A DNA stretch of 64,000 nt from Sulfuricystis sp964478415 (GCA_964478415.1 CAYZII010000004.1:1-64000); one strand, 5' to 3'. Positions 25,581 through 34,342 are shown, numbered from the stretch's first letter. The notes: a model not told the origin generated them from the letters alone. Made by a program: numbers and translations.

Positions 25581-26753
25581 TCAGGAATGGCGCGGATTAT
25601 AGAAGGCGGTGAAAAGGCGCAGGACGAAGTCGATCAGCGCAAGCCCGGCGAGCACAGCGGCGAAGGACACTTCGCCGAGCAATGCGATGCCGGAAACGAA
25701 AAACAACCCCGCCCGCGCCAACCCGCCGCGTACCAGACGGCGCTGCATTGCCTGACGCACGGGTGAATCCGCTCCGGGATGACGCCAGACCGGCAGCAAC
25801 TGGGCAAGCGCCCCGGTGACCAGCGGCAGCAGAAAAATTACCAGATACGCTGACAGGGTTGTACGTGCGGACAACCAGCCCGCGCCATGACCAACGCCGA
25901 AGACGACGAGCAGCAGCAAGCCCATTGTTGCCGCCGTGAGCGGCCCCCCGGCCGGTGAAAAGACTTTCCAGCGATAGGCGAGCCACCAGGCGAAGAGATT
26001 GCGGACGATCACCCCGCCGAGCAGCAGCCCACCCGGCACGGCGAGCCAGTAACCGGCTGCCGCACCGGCGGCGATCAGCAGGGCACCCGTCAGTGCCCAT
26101 ACCAGATCCGCATGCAGCCGCGCCGTTGCGGTCGGATCGGGCCGCTGCAACGCAGTCGGCAAAAGCACTGGCAGCGTCCCGAGTGCCGCCAGTCCGATGA
26201 AGCCCAGCGTATTCAGATGCAGATGGAACAGGCGTAACGCCATGCGCAGTTCGGGAATCGCCAGCCAGACCGGCACGAGACTCACGGCGAGAAACAGGCA
26301 GAGCAGTACCGCGCCATACCAGTGGGCGCCGGGATGGGGTGTGTCCAAAGACTGCCGGATCCGGCGGGTCACCCAGAACAGCAGCAGCAGCGCGGCCGTG
26401 GCATCGAGGCCGGCAGCCAAATGCAGACTCCAGGGTGGCAAACTGCCCATCAGGCCCAGGGGAACCAACAACCCGGCCGCCTGCACGGCAAGTGGCAGGA
26501 AATGGATCAGTGCTTCGGGCTTGCGGCTGCGCGTCAATACCGGCACGAAATGAGCAATTGCACCGAAGATCAGCGGCAAAGCCCCGAGCGCGAAAGCGAG
26601 ATGGAAGGCAGCGGCTGGCGAAAGAAGCGCGTCCGCTGCTCCATCGGCACCCACGGGGCTACCGAAAATCGGTGCTGGCAGCACGGCACCCCAGCCCGCT
26701 GCGAGAGCCACGACGAAAGCCGCAACGGCGCTGAAGCCGAGCCAGACCAGCAT
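25581..26753 (-). CDS. Polytopic inner membrane protein of unknown function
   Basis: Very hydrophobic protein of 390 residues with about 11-12 predicted membrane helices. Several histidines lie in or next to helices, notably RLFHLHLNTLGFIGLAALG near the middle and GVGHGAGW later. The pattern recalls NnrS-like or haem-copper oxidase-like membrane proteins, but the similarity is weak and I do not assign a function. The loop after helix 1 contains a copy of the dispersed repeat, read as GAVLPAPIFGS. It sits between hom and thrC with gaps of 14 and 18 bases, so it is probably co-transcribed with them. Confidence 0.75.
   Translation of the reverse strand: MLVWLGFSAVAAFVVALAAGWGAVLPAPIFGSPVGADGAADALLSPAAAFHLAFALGALPLIFGAIAHFVPVLTRSRKPEALIHFLPLAVQAAGLLVPLGLMGSLPPWSLHLAAGLDATAALLLLFWVTRRIRQSLDTPHPGAHWYGAVLLCLFLAVSLVPVWLAIPELRMALRLFHLHLNTLGFIGLAALGTLPVLLPTALQRPDPTATARLHADLVWALTGALLIAAGAAAGYWLAVPGGLLLGGVIVRNLFAWWLAYRWKVFSPAGGPLTAATMGLLLLVVFGVGHGAGWLSARTTLSAYLVIFLLPLVTGALAQLLPVWRHPGADSPVRQAMQRRLVRGGLARAGLFFVSGIALLGEVSFAAVLAGLALIDFVLRLFTAFYNPRHS
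26663..26690 (-). repeat. Dispersed repeat, copy 7 (inside a membrane protein gene)
   Basis: A copy with two or three core changes (CTGCC for YCGCC, CACC for CGCC). It is in frame and encodes GAVLPAPIF near residue 22 of the membrane protein, in the loop after the first helix. Confidence 0.75.
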
Positions 26754-26767
26754 CGGCGCAGCTTGCG

Positions 26768-28090
26768 TCAGCTCAGTTCTTCGAGCCGCAGGCGGATGAT
26801 CTTGTCACGCACCACCGGCAGGGCCTCGATTTTCCCGATCGCGGCATCGATCTGCTTCTCACGCACGATGTGGGTAAGCATGATGATGTCGGTCTGCTGT
26901 TCACCTTCAGCCGGTTCGCGCTGCACCATCGCATCGATCGAGATCTGCTCGTCGGCAAGGATGCGCGTGATGTCGGCGAGCACGCCCGGCTTATCGTCCA
27001 CACGCATGCGCAGGTAATAGCCGCTGTCGACCTCGGCCATCGGCAGGATCGGCAGATCGCTGACGGCATCGGGCTGGAAGGCGAGATGCGGCACGCGGTT
27101 CTCCGGGTCGGCAGTCGCCATGCGCGTGACATCGACGAGATCGGCGATCACCGCCGACGCCGTCGGTTCCGCCCCGGCGCCCTTGCCGTAGTAGAGCGTC
27201 GCACCGACCGCATCGCCATAGACCAGCACCGCATTCATCGCCCCTTCGACATTGGCGAGCAGGCGTTTGGAGGGAATGAGCGTCGGGTGCACGCGCAGCT
27301 CGATCGCGGTCTGGCCATCGAGCCGGCGGCGTTTCGTAATGCCGAGCAGCTTGATCCGGTAACCGAGCTGTTCGGCATAGCGGATATCCTCGGCCTGCAA
27401 CCGGCTGATGCCCTCGATGTAGGCCTTCTCGAAGCGCATCGGGATGCCGAAAGCGATCGCCGCCATGATGGTCAGCTTGTGCGCGGCATCGATGCCCTCG
27501 ATGTCGAAGGTTGGATCGGCTTCGGCATAGCCGAGCCGTTGCGCCTCCTCGAGCACCGCCGCAAAAGGCAGGCCCCTGTTGCGCATCTCGGAGAGAATGA
27601 AGTTGGTCGTGCCGTTGATGATGCCGGCGATCCACTCGATACGGTTGGCGGTCAGACCCTCGCGCAACGCCTTGATGATCGGGATGCCTCCGGCGACCGC
27701 CGCCTCGAAACCGACCATCACGCCTTTGCGTTGCGCGGCGGCAAAGATCTCGTTGCCATGCACAGCCAGCAGCGCCTTGTTGGCCGTGACGACGTGTTTG
27801 CCGTTTTCGATCGCCTGCAACACCAGCTCCTTGGCAATGCCGTAACCGCCGATCAGTTCGACGACGATATCGATCTCGGGATTATTCACCACCGCGAAGG
27901 CATCATCGGTCAGAGCGACCGCACCGCCGGTCAATTGCCGCGCCCGATCGAGATTCTTATCGGCCACCTGGACGATGCGTATCGGTCGTCCGGCGCGCCG
28001 GGTGATTTCTGCTTCGTTGCGGGACAGCACGGTAAAGGTGCCGCCACCGACGGTGCCAATGCCGAGCAGGCCAACTTGAATGGGCTTCAT
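26768..28090 (-). CDS. hom: Homoserine dehydrogenase
   Basis: NAD(P)H-dependent reductase of 440 residues that makes homoserine from aspartate semialdehyde. The Rossmann fingerprint is VGLLGIGTVGGGTF at residues 6-19. The catalytic region includes GIINGTTNFILSEM and YAEADPTFDIEG. A C-terminal ACT domain (about 355-430, YYLRMRVDDKPGVLADI) implies feedback control, usually by threonine. It is upstream of the membrane protein gene and thrC on the same strand. Confidence 0.96.
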   Translation of the reverse strand: MKPIQVGLLGIGTVGGGTFTVLSRNEAEITRRAGRPIRIVQVADKNLDRARQLTGGAVALTDDAFAVVNNPEIDIVVELIGGYGIAKELVLQAIENGKHVVTANKALLAVHGNEIFAAAQRKGVMVGFEAAVAGGIPIIKALREGLTANRIEWIAGIINGTTNFILSEMRNRGLPFAAVLEEAQRLGYAEADPTFDIEGIDAAHKLTIMAAIAFGIPMRFEKAYIEGISRLQAEDIRYAEQLGYRIKLLGITKRRRLDGQTAIELRVHPTLIPSKRLLANVEGAMNAVLVYGDAVGATLYYGKGAGAEPTASAVIADLVDVTRMATADPENRVPHLAFQPDAVSDLPILPMAEVDSGYYLRMRVDDKPGVLADITRILADEQISIDAMVQREPAEGEQQTDIIMLTHIVREKQIDAAIGKIEALPVVRDKIIRLRLEELS

Positions 28091-28119
28091 GGACTGTCTG
28101 TCAAAGTGGATGAGTTGAA

Positions 28120-29346
28120 TCAGGTGCCGTGACGCTTGCGATAGATTTCCAGAAAGCGCGCGATGCGGCCGATCGCTTCGGCCAGATCATCGACGTTGGG
28201 TAGGAAAACGACGCGGAAATGATCCGGCTGCGGCCAGTTGAAACCGCTGCCCTGTACCAGCAGCACTTTTTCTTCCTCGAGCAATTCGAGAATGAACTGC
28301 TGGTCGTTCTCGATCGGATACATCTTCGGATCGAGGCGCGGGAAACAATACAGCGCCGCTTGCGGTTTGACGCAGGAAACGCCCGGCAGCGCAGAAAGCA
28401 TTTCCCAGGCGAGATCGCGCTGTCTGCACAGTCGGCCATGCGGCGCGACCAGCTCCTCGATGCTCTGATAACCGCCCAGCGCGGTCTGGATCGCGTGCTG
28501 GCCCGGCACATTCGAGCACAGCCGCATCGAGGCGAGGATGTTCAGTCCCTCGATGTAATCCTGGGCATGGCGCTTTTCACCGGAGACGATCATCCAGCCG
28601 GCACGGAAACCGCAGGCGCGATAGTTCTTCGACAGGCCGTTGAAGGTGATGAACAGCACGTCATCGGCCAGACTGGCGATCGAAGTGTGTTTGTGGCCGT
28701 CATAGAGCACCTTGTCGTAGATCTCGTCGGCGAAGACGATCAGTTCGTGCTGGCGGGCGATCTCGACGATACCGGCGAGCAGATCGTCGGGATAGAGGGC
28801 ACCGGTCGGATTGTTCGGGTTGATGACGACGATCGCGCGCGTCGCCGGCGTGATCTTGGCGCGGATGTCGGCCAGATCGGGCAGCCAGCCGGCACCCTCG
28901 TCGCACAGGTAATGGCGCGGCGTGCCGCCGGAGAGGCTCACCGCGGCGGTCCACAGTGGATAGTCCGGTGCCGGCACGAGCACCTCGTCGCCGTTGTTGA
29001 GCAGGCCCTGCATCGCCATCACGATCAGCTCGGAAACGCCGTTGCCGAGGGTGATGTCGTCGATCGTCACCCCGGCAATCCTTTTCTGCTGGCAGTAGTG
29101 CATCACCGCCTTGCGGGCCGAAAACAAGCCCTTCGAATCCGAATAGCCAGAGGCATCGCGGATGTTGTGGATCACATCGACGACGATCTCTTCCGGTGCT
29201 TCGAAACCAAAGGCAGCCGGATTGCCGATGTTGAGCTTGATGACGCGGTGACCTTCTTCCTCCATCTGACGCGCGCGTGCCAGCACCGGGCCGCGGATGT
29301 CATAACAAACGTTGGCGAGCTTGGTCGATTTGAGAACGGGCTGCAT
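28120..29346 (-). CDS. Pyridoxal phosphate aminotransferase, AlaA-like
   Basis: Class I aminotransferase of 408 residues. The start is the internal ATG giving MQPVLKSTKLANVCYDIRGP, which matches AlaA/AlaC-type glutamate-pyruvate aminotransferases. Upstream in-frame sequence is not protein-like. The PLP lysine is in FNGLSKNYRACGFRAGWM near residue 240, and NPNNPTGALY binds the cofactor. It lies 29 bases upstream of hom on the same strand, so it may be co-expressed with the aspartate-family genes. Its amino acid preference is inferred from the family. Confidence 0.9.
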   Translation of the reverse strand: MQPVLKSTKLANVCYDIRGPVLARARQMEEEGHRVIKLNIGNPAAFGFEAPEEIVVDVIHNIRDASGYSDSKGLFSARKAVMHYCQQKRIAGVTIDDITLGNGVSELIVMAMQGLLNNGDEVLVPAPDYPLWTAAVSLSGGTPRHYLCDEGAGWLPDLADIRAKITPATRAIVVINPNNPTGALYPDDLLAGIVEIARQHELIVFADEIYDKVLYDGHKHTSIASLADDVLFITFNGLSKNYRACGFRAGWMIVSGEKRHAQDYIEGLNILASMRLCSNVPGQHAIQTALGGYQSIEELVAPHGRLCRQRDLAWEMLSALPGVSCVKPQAALYCFPRLDPKMYPIENDQQFILELLEEEKVLLVQGSGFNWPQPDHFRVVFLPNVDDLAEAIGRIARFLEIYRKRHGT

Positions 29347-29376
29347 GACGGCTGAAGAGGGAAAAGGGCGAAAAGA

Positions 29377-29382
29377 TATAAT
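29377..29382 (+). promoter_or_regulatory. Possible -10 box ahead of the Mth938-like gene
   Basis: A TATAAT overlaps the upstream candidate start codon. If it is functional, transcription would begin near 29389 and translation would have to use the downstream TTG at 29429. No good -35 hexamer is seen. Confidence 0.35.
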
Positions 29383-29812
29383 GCTACCGAATGACCCGCG
29401 CTGCGGCAAATCTCCCGACAGAACCGATTTGAAGCTCCACCCCGACCCGCAAGGCTCAGACAATCTCGTCACCGCCTACGCCAGCGACTCGATCACGGTC
29501 AACGGCCGCGTGCTGACGCGCAGCCTGCTGTTGCTGCCCGATCGTGTCGACCCGCAGTGGGGCCCCGATTCATACGCTGCTCTGAACGTCCAGCACATCG
29601 AGCAGATCGTTGCCGTTACCTGTGATGTCATCCTGATCGGCACCGGCCAGCGCCAGCGTTTCCCTCCCCCGGCCCTGCTCAAACCACTCATCGAGACAGG
29701 TCGCGGTTTCGAGATCATGGACACCGCGGCCGCCTGTCGCACTTACAACATCCTGGTCGGTGAAGGGCGTCTGCCGCTCGCCGCCCTGATCATCGAAAAA
29801 GACCCGGCATGA
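29381..29812 (+). CDS. Mth938-like domain protein (DUF498)
   Basis: Protein of up to 143 residues with the Mth938/NDUFAF3-like fold. Family features are the SLLLLPDRVDPQWG segment and IGTGQRQRFPPPALL, followed by ACRTYNILVGEGR. Its bacterial role is unknown; the mitochondrial relative assists complex I assembly. The start is uncertain. The ATG at 29381 overlaps a perfect TATAAT (29377-29382), so a TTG at 29429, giving (M)KLHPDPQG as in homologues, may be the real start. The following gene begins four bases before its stop. Confidence 0.82.
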   Translation: MLPNDPRCGKSPDRTDLKLHPDPQGSDNLVTAYASDSITVNGRVLTRSLLLLPDRVDPQWGPDSYAALNVQHIEQIVAVTCDVILIGTGQRQRFPPPALLKPLIETGRGFEIMDTAAACRTYNILVGEGRLPLAALIIEKDPA

Positions 29813-30627
29813 ATTCGGCAATCGGGTTGCGCATCGAGATACCTGATCACCGCGCCTGCGCCGCGCTGCCGGCGCTCATCGACCTGTTGCAAAGCCATCG
29901 GGCCGGCGCAAGTTTCCTGTTGGGAATGGGTGCGGACTGGCTGGGCCGCTCCCCCGTCAGACACTGCCGCTCCACCCTCGAACGGCTGCATGCCGCCGGC
30001 TTCGAGCCGGGCATCCTAGGCTGGCAGCCGGGCGAATGGATCAGACGTGCTGCGCGCGCACCTGCGGAATGGATCGCCGCACAATTTTCGCTGGCCTGCA
30101 CGGCCTTCGAAAAAATCTTCGGCCATGCGCCGCGCCTGACGGCCGCGCCGGGCTGGCAGGGCAATCCCCATGCGCTCCGCCTGACACAGCGTCTCGGTTT
30201 CGCTTGCGCCAGCGACACACGCGGCAGCCATCCCTTCATACCTGTCTGGCATGGCGAGATCGTCCGCTGCCTGCAGATTCCGGTCACGCTGCCGACCTTT
30301 GCCGAACTGTCCGCCACTTTGGGCAAGGACACGGCGGCGGTAGACGCCCTGCTGAAACTGACCGACACTCCCCCCACCGGCACCTACCCTGTCTTCAGCC
30401 TCGCAGCTGGCGAAGTGTCGGGAAATACGCTCGACGATTTCGGTCGCTTGCTCGCCAGCTGGCAGAAACGAGGTTTCCGTATCGTCGCGCTCGGGACGCT
30501 GGCTAGCGAATGCACGATCGACGCCCTGCCACGCCATGAGATCGTCACCGGCACGCTGCCTGGCCAACCTCGGCCGTTACTCATGCAGGGCAATGAATTC
30601 CTCGCCGAATGGAGAACCCCGCAATGA
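29809..30627 (+). CDS. Degenerate polysaccharide deacetylase (ArnD-like)
   Basis: Protein of 272 residues that aligns by eye with ArnD-type deformylases along its length. It shows GLRIEI at the N-terminus, ASFLLGMGADWLGR, the APGWQGN region, CASDTRGSHPFIPV and LQIPVTLPTFAEL. ArnD removes a formyl group from the lipid-linked aminoarabinose precursor. The metal-binding positions are changed: the usual DxDT-type start reads EIPDH, and the GHEVGLHAWDHH-type motif reads GFEPGILGWQPG, lacking both histidines. The protein is therefore probably not a standard metal-dependent deacetylase. No arn genes are nearby. It overlaps both neighbours by four bases. Confidence 0.75.
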   Translation: MNSAIGLRIEIPDHRACAALPALIDLLQSHRAGASFLLGMGADWLGRSPVRHCRSTLERLHAAGFEPGILGWQPGEWIRRAARAPAEWIAAQFSLACTAFEKIFGHAPRLTAAPGWQGNPHALRLTQRLGFACASDTRGSHPFIPVWHGEIVRCLQIPVTLPTFAELSATLGKDTAAVDALLKLTDTPPTGTYPVFSLAAGEVSGNTLDDFGRLLASWQKRGFRIVALGTLASECTIDALPRHEIVTGTLPGQPRPLLMQGNEFLAEWRTPQ

Positions 30628-31121
30628 ACGATAGTCACCCGCCTTTCCCCGTCATCGGCCAGGAGGTGCCAGATTTCACGCTCCCGGCCACCAACGGTCA
30701 AACCTTTCAACTCGCCCAGCAGCGCGGCAAGATCGTGGTGCTGTATTTCTATCCGAAAGACAGCACGCCCGGCTGTACCACCGAGGCCAGCCAGTTCCGC
30801 GACCTCTACGACGCATTCGTCGCCAGCGGCGCCACCCTCTGGGGCATTTCGCGCGATGGTCTGAAATCGCACGAAAATTTCAAGGCCAAGCTGGGGCTGC
30901 CTTTCGAGCTACTAAGTGATGGCGAAGAGACGGCCTGCCAGCTCTTCGGCGTCATCAAAATGAAAAATCTCTACGGCAAACAGGTGCGTGGCATCGAGCG
31001 CAGCACCTTCCTGATCGATCGCGATGGCCGCCTGGCGCGCGCATGGCGCAACGTCAAGGCGGATGGCCATGCCGCCGCAGTGCTCGAAGCCGTGAAATCG
31101 CTCTGCCCCCCTAGCCGCTAA
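30624..31121 (+). CDS. bcp: Peroxiredoxin, Bcp/PrxQ type
   Basis: Thiol peroxidase of 165 residues that reduces hydrogen peroxide and organic peroxides. The peroxidatic cysteine is in DSTPGCTTEASQF near residue 47. The resolving cysteine found five positions later in many Bcp proteins is a serine here, which suggests a 1-Cys mechanism or use of another cysteine such as SLCPP near the C-terminus. The ATG overlapping the preceding stop gives MNDSHPPFPVIGQ. phoH follows three bases after the stop. Confidence 0.92.
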   Translation: MNDSHPPFPVIGQEVPDFTLPATNGQTFQLAQQRGKIVVLYFYPKDSTPGCTTEASQFRDLYDAFVASGATLWGISRDGLKSHENFKAKLGLPFELLSDGEETACQLFGVIKMKNLYGKQVRGIERSTFLIDRDGRLARAWRNVKADGHAAAVLEAVKSLCPPSR

Positions 31122-31124
31122 AAA

Positions 31125-32546
31125 ATGAACGCCAAACGGCATCCCAAGCCTACCAAGCTGTTCGTGCTCGATACCAACGTGCTGATGCACGATCCGACCT
31201 GCCTGTTCCGCTTCGAAGAACACGATCTGTTCGTGCCGATGATGACCCTGGAAGAGCTGGATGCCAACAAAAAGGGCATGTCGGAAGTGGCGCGCAACGC
31301 CCGCCAGGCGAGCCGCATGCTCGACGAGATCGTCAGCGGCAGCGAAGAAGACATCCAGAACGGCATCGATCTGGCCGGCCCGTCGCGCCAGCAGGCCAGC
31401 GGCCGGCTGTTTTTGCAGACCGAAGCGATCAATGGCCTACTGCCCGCATCACTGCCGACCTCGCGCGCCGACAACCAGATCATCGCGGTGGCCCTGCATC
31501 TGCGCCAGAAACACCCGAAACGCCCGGTGATCCTCGTCACCAAGGACATCAACATGCGCATCAAGGCCCGCGCGCTGGGCCTCGAAGCGCAGGACTATTT
31601 CAACGACAAGGTGCTCGAGGACACCGATCTGCTCTACAGTGGCAGTATCGAGCTGCCCGCCGACTTCTGGGAAACGCATGCCCAGGGTCTGGAATCCTGG
31701 AAGAAGGATGGCCGCACCTACTACCGGATCAGCGGCCCGCTCTGTGCCGATCTGTTGATCAATGAATTCGTCTGGCAGGAAGGTCCGCAACCGCTGCAAG
31801 CCTGGGTGCGCGCAAAATCCGGCAAAACGGTCGAGCTGGAAACTTTGATCGATTACTCACACGGCAAGAACGCCGTCTGGGGCATCACGGCACGCAACCG
31901 CGAACAGAACTTCGCGCTGAACCTGCTGATGCACCCGGACATCGATTTCGTCACCCTGCTCGGCCAGGCCGGCACCGGCAAGACGCTGCTGACCCTCGCC
32001 GCGGCGCTGACGCAGACGCTTGAACACAAGCGCTTTTCCGAAATCATCATCACGCGCGTCACCGTGCCGCTCGGAGAAGACATCGGCTTTTTGCCCGGCA
32101 GCGAAGAAGAAAAGATGACGCCGTGGATGGGTGCGCTCGAAGACAATCTCGACGTGCTCAACAAGCCCAGCGATGAAAACGACAAAGGGAGTTACTCGGG
32201 CGACTGGGGCCGTGCCGCGACCATGGACCTGATCCGCAGCCGTATCAAGATCAAATCGCTCAATTTCATGCGCGGCCGTACCTTCCTGAACAAGTTTTTG
32301 ATCATCGACGAGGCGCAGAACCTGACACCGAAGCAGATGAAGACACTGATCACCCGCGCCGGCCCTGGCACCAAGGTGGTCTGCCTGGGCAACATCGCGC
32401 AGATCGACACCCCTTACCTGACCGAGGGCTCCTCGGGCCTGACCTACGTCGTCGATCGTTTCAAAGGCTGGCCACACGCCGGTCACATCACGCTGCAGCG
32501 CGGCGAACGCTCGCGGCTGGCGGATCATGCCGCGGAAGTGCTTTAA
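31125..32546 (+). CDS. PIN-PhoH family ATPase
   Basis: Protein of 473 residues with an N-terminal PIN nuclease domain (FVLDTNVLMHDP near residue 12, with acidic residues downstream in SRADNQII and VTKDINMR) and a C-terminal PhoH ATPase. The Walker A is LGQAGTGKTLL near residue 283, with FLIIDEAQN as Walker B. Similar PIN-PhoH proteins act as RNA helicase/RNases in other bacteria, so a role in RNA turnover is likely but inferred. Its TAA stop lies in the left flank of the MITE-like element. Confidence 0.9.
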   Translation: MNAKRHPKPTKLFVLDTNVLMHDPTCLFRFEEHDLFVPMMTLEELDANKKGMSEVARNARQASRMLDEIVSGSEEDIQNGIDLAGPSRQQASGRLFLQTEAINGLLPASLPTSRADNQIIAVALHLRQKHPKRPVILVTKDINMRIKARALGLEAQDYFNDKVLEDTDLLYSGSIELPADFWETHAQGLESWKKDGRTYYRISGPLCADLLINEFVWQEGPQPLQAWVRAKSGKTVELETLIDYSHGKNAVWGITARNREQNFALNLLMHPDIDFVTLLGQAGTGKTLLTLAAALTQTLEHKRFSEIIITRVTVPLGEDIGFLPGSEEEKMTPWMGALEDNLDVLNKPSDENDKGSYSGDWGRAATMDLIRSRIKIKSLNFMRGRTFLNKFLIIDEAQNLTPKQMKTLITRAGPGTKVVCLGNIAQIDTPYLTEGSSGLTYVVDRFKGWPHAGHITLQRGERSRLADHAAEVL

Positions 32547-32757
32547 CCCAGATTGTTCATTGGAACGCGAGTGGATTGGGTAGCCGAGGGCGAGCAGATT
32601 TGCGGCCGCGCGACGAGCCAATAGCAGTGCTTATTGGCGAGGAGCGCGGGTGCGAAGATGCCGCCCGCAGGTCCCAAGCCACCGCGTAGGGCTGGGAATT
32701 GCATGTTCGGAAGGTTCATCATCTGCTCGCCCGGTCGAATGGACAATCTGGGTTTAA
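32542..32757. mobile_element. MITE-like element with 23-bp terminal inverted repeats
   Basis: Left end 32542-32564 (TTTAACCCAGATTGTTCATT, then GGA) and right end 32735-32757 are inverted copies matching at 20 of 23 positions. Excluding TTTAA, present in direct orientation at both edges and so a candidate target duplication, the ends begin CCCAGATTG. The 200-odd internal bases have no transposase. They contain a GCCAATA/TATTGGC hairpin at 32617-32638 and an uninterrupted minus-strand frame of 67 codons that I do not regard as a gene. The phoH stop codon falls within the flank, so the gene stays intact. Confidence 0.65.
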
Positions 32758-32935
32758 CTGTGCCGCGTCACCAGCGCCGACATTCAAACGGCCAAACCGA
32801 AACCATGACACGCTCGACGATGCGCGCGCCGCCTCGGTTCAGTACGATCCGGGGGCGGCGAAATTATGGCTACGGCCGGCGCTGCGCGCCTTAACTTCGC
32901 TGTGCGAAGTTGGCCTGCGCCAATATTTTGCGGCC
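32547..32935. other. Gene-free stretch between phoH and dnaB
   Basis: These 389 bases separate two convergent genes. They hold most of the MITE-like element (to 32757), then dispersed repeat copy 12 (32759-32786), then about 150 bases without a recognisable gene. The last part can be read on the plus strand as a short protein-like stretch (YDPGAAKLWLRPALRAL), but it has no start and I cannot assign it. It may be a gene remnant. Confidence 0.5.
32759..32786 (+). repeat. Dispersed repeat, copy 12 (intergenic)
   Basis: A diverged copy reading TGCCGCGTCACCAGCGCCGA followed by CATTC. It differs from the core at two positions. It lies two bases outside the right end of the MITE-like element. Confidence 0.65.
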
Positions 32936-34342
32936 CTAGTAAGACCCTGGGGCGGCAAAATTTTCGAAGCGCGTGTATTCACCGAGGAAAGTAAGTTTCA
33001 CCACACCCGTCGGGCCGTTGCGGTGCTTGCCGATGATCACCTCGGCTACGCCTTTCTCGGTGGTATCCGGCTTATAGTATTCCTCGCGGTACATCATCAG
33101 GATGATGTCGGCATCCTGTTCGATGGCGCCGGATTCGCGCAGGTCGGACATCAAGGGGCGCTTGTCGTTGCGTTCCTCCACTTTACGGGAAAGTTGCGAC
33201 AGCGCGATGACCGGCACTTGCAACTCCTTGGCCAGGGCCTTGATCGAGCGTGAAATTTCCGATATCTCGGTAGCGCGGTTCTCGTTGTCGCGCACTGAGG
33301 TCATCAATTGCAGGTAATCGATGACGATCAGCCCCAGACGTCCGAACTGACGATGCAGGCGGCGCGCCCGTGCGCGCAGGTCGGAGGCGTTGATCGCACC
33401 GGTTTCGTCGATATGGATCGGCGCCTCGTGCAGTTTGCCAAGCGCCACCGACATCTTTTCCCAATCCTCGTCGCTGAGCCTGCCGGTGCGGATCTTCGTC
33501 TGGTCGAGTCGGCCAACCGAAGAAAGAAAGCGCATCGCCAGTTGCGGACCGGACATTTCCAGGCTGAAGATCGCCACCGGCAAGCGCAATTCCACGCCGA
33601 CGTGTTCGGCGATGTTTAGCGCAAACGCCGTTTTACCCATCGATGGCCGGCCAGCCACGACGATCATGTCACCCGGCTGGAAACCGGAAGTGATCCGGTC
33701 GAGATCGTGGAAGCCCGTCGCCAGACCGGTGATATCGGAAGGATTCTCGCGGCTGTAGAGTTTTTCGATCCTGTCGACCACTTCGCCCAGCAGCGGCGTG
33801 ATGGCCTGGAACCCTTGTCCGACACGGTTGCCAGCCTCGGCGATCTCGAAGACTTTCTGCTCTGCCTGGTCGAGCAGGGTCTTGACATCCCGCCCGGCAG
33901 GATTCAAGGCCATCGCAGCGATCTCGTCGCCGACGCTGACCAGCTTGCGCAAGATGGCCCGCTCGCGCACGATTTCAGCATAACGGCGGATGTTGGCGGC
34001 CGACGGCGTGGCATTGGCGATCTCGCCCAGATAGGCGAGGCCGCCGGTCTGCTCGACCTGATTCGCATGCTCAATCGATTCGAAGACCGTCACCACGTCC
34101 GCCGGCCGGCCACTCTCGATCAGCTTGCGGATGTGCGCGAAGATGCGGCGGTGATCGTCGCGGTAGAAATCGCCCTCGGAGACGACGTCGGCAATCCGAT
34201 CCCAGGCGCTGTTGTCGAGCAGCAACCCGCCGAGCAAGGACTGTTCGGCCTCGATCGAATGTGGCGGCAGCTTCAAAGCCGCGACCTGCGGATCGCCGGC
34301 CATCGCCTGGAGATAAGGTTGTCCGATCTGCGTCTGCGCCAT
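32936..34342 (-). CDS. dnaB: Replicative DNA helicase
   Basis: Hexameric helicase of 468 residues that unwinds DNA ahead of the replisome. The N-terminal DnaB domain (about 20-125, PPHSIEAEQSLLGGLLLDN) binds primase. The RecA-like C-terminal domain has Walker A in GRPSMGKTAFALN near residue 213 and LIVIDYLQLM as Walker B. There is no intein. It follows the ribosomal protein run rpsF-priB-rpsR-rplI but is cut off from it by an intrinsic terminator, and DnaA-box-like sites lie upstream, so it is probably expressed separately. Confidence 0.97.
   Translation of the reverse strand: MAQTQIGQPYLQAMAGDPQVAALKLPPHSIEAEQSLLGGLLLDNSAWDRIADVVSEGDFYRDDHRRIFAHIRKLIESGRPADVVTVFESIEHANQVEQTGGLAYLGEIANATPSAANIRRYAEIVRERAILRKLVSVGDEIAAMALNPAGRDVKTLLDQAEQKVFEIAEAGNRVGQGFQAITPLLGEVVDRIEKLYSRENPSDITGLATGFHDLDRITSGFQPGDMIVVAGRPSMGKTAFALNIAEHVGVELRLPVAIFSLEMSGPQLAMRFLSSVGRLDQTKIRTGRLSDEDWEKMSVALGKLHEAPIHIDETGAINASDLRARARRLHRQFGRLGLIVIDYLQLMTSVRDNENRATEISEISRSIKALAKELQVPVIALSQLSRKVEERNDKRPLMSDLRESGAIEQDADIILMMYREEYYKPDTTEKGVAEVIIGKHRNGPTGVVKLTFLGEYTRFENFAAPGSY

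Noticed and set aside
32543..32746. A 67-codon minus-strand frame filling the MITE-like element
   Set aside because: No ribosome site and no known domain. The frame is more likely a by-product of the element than a gene.
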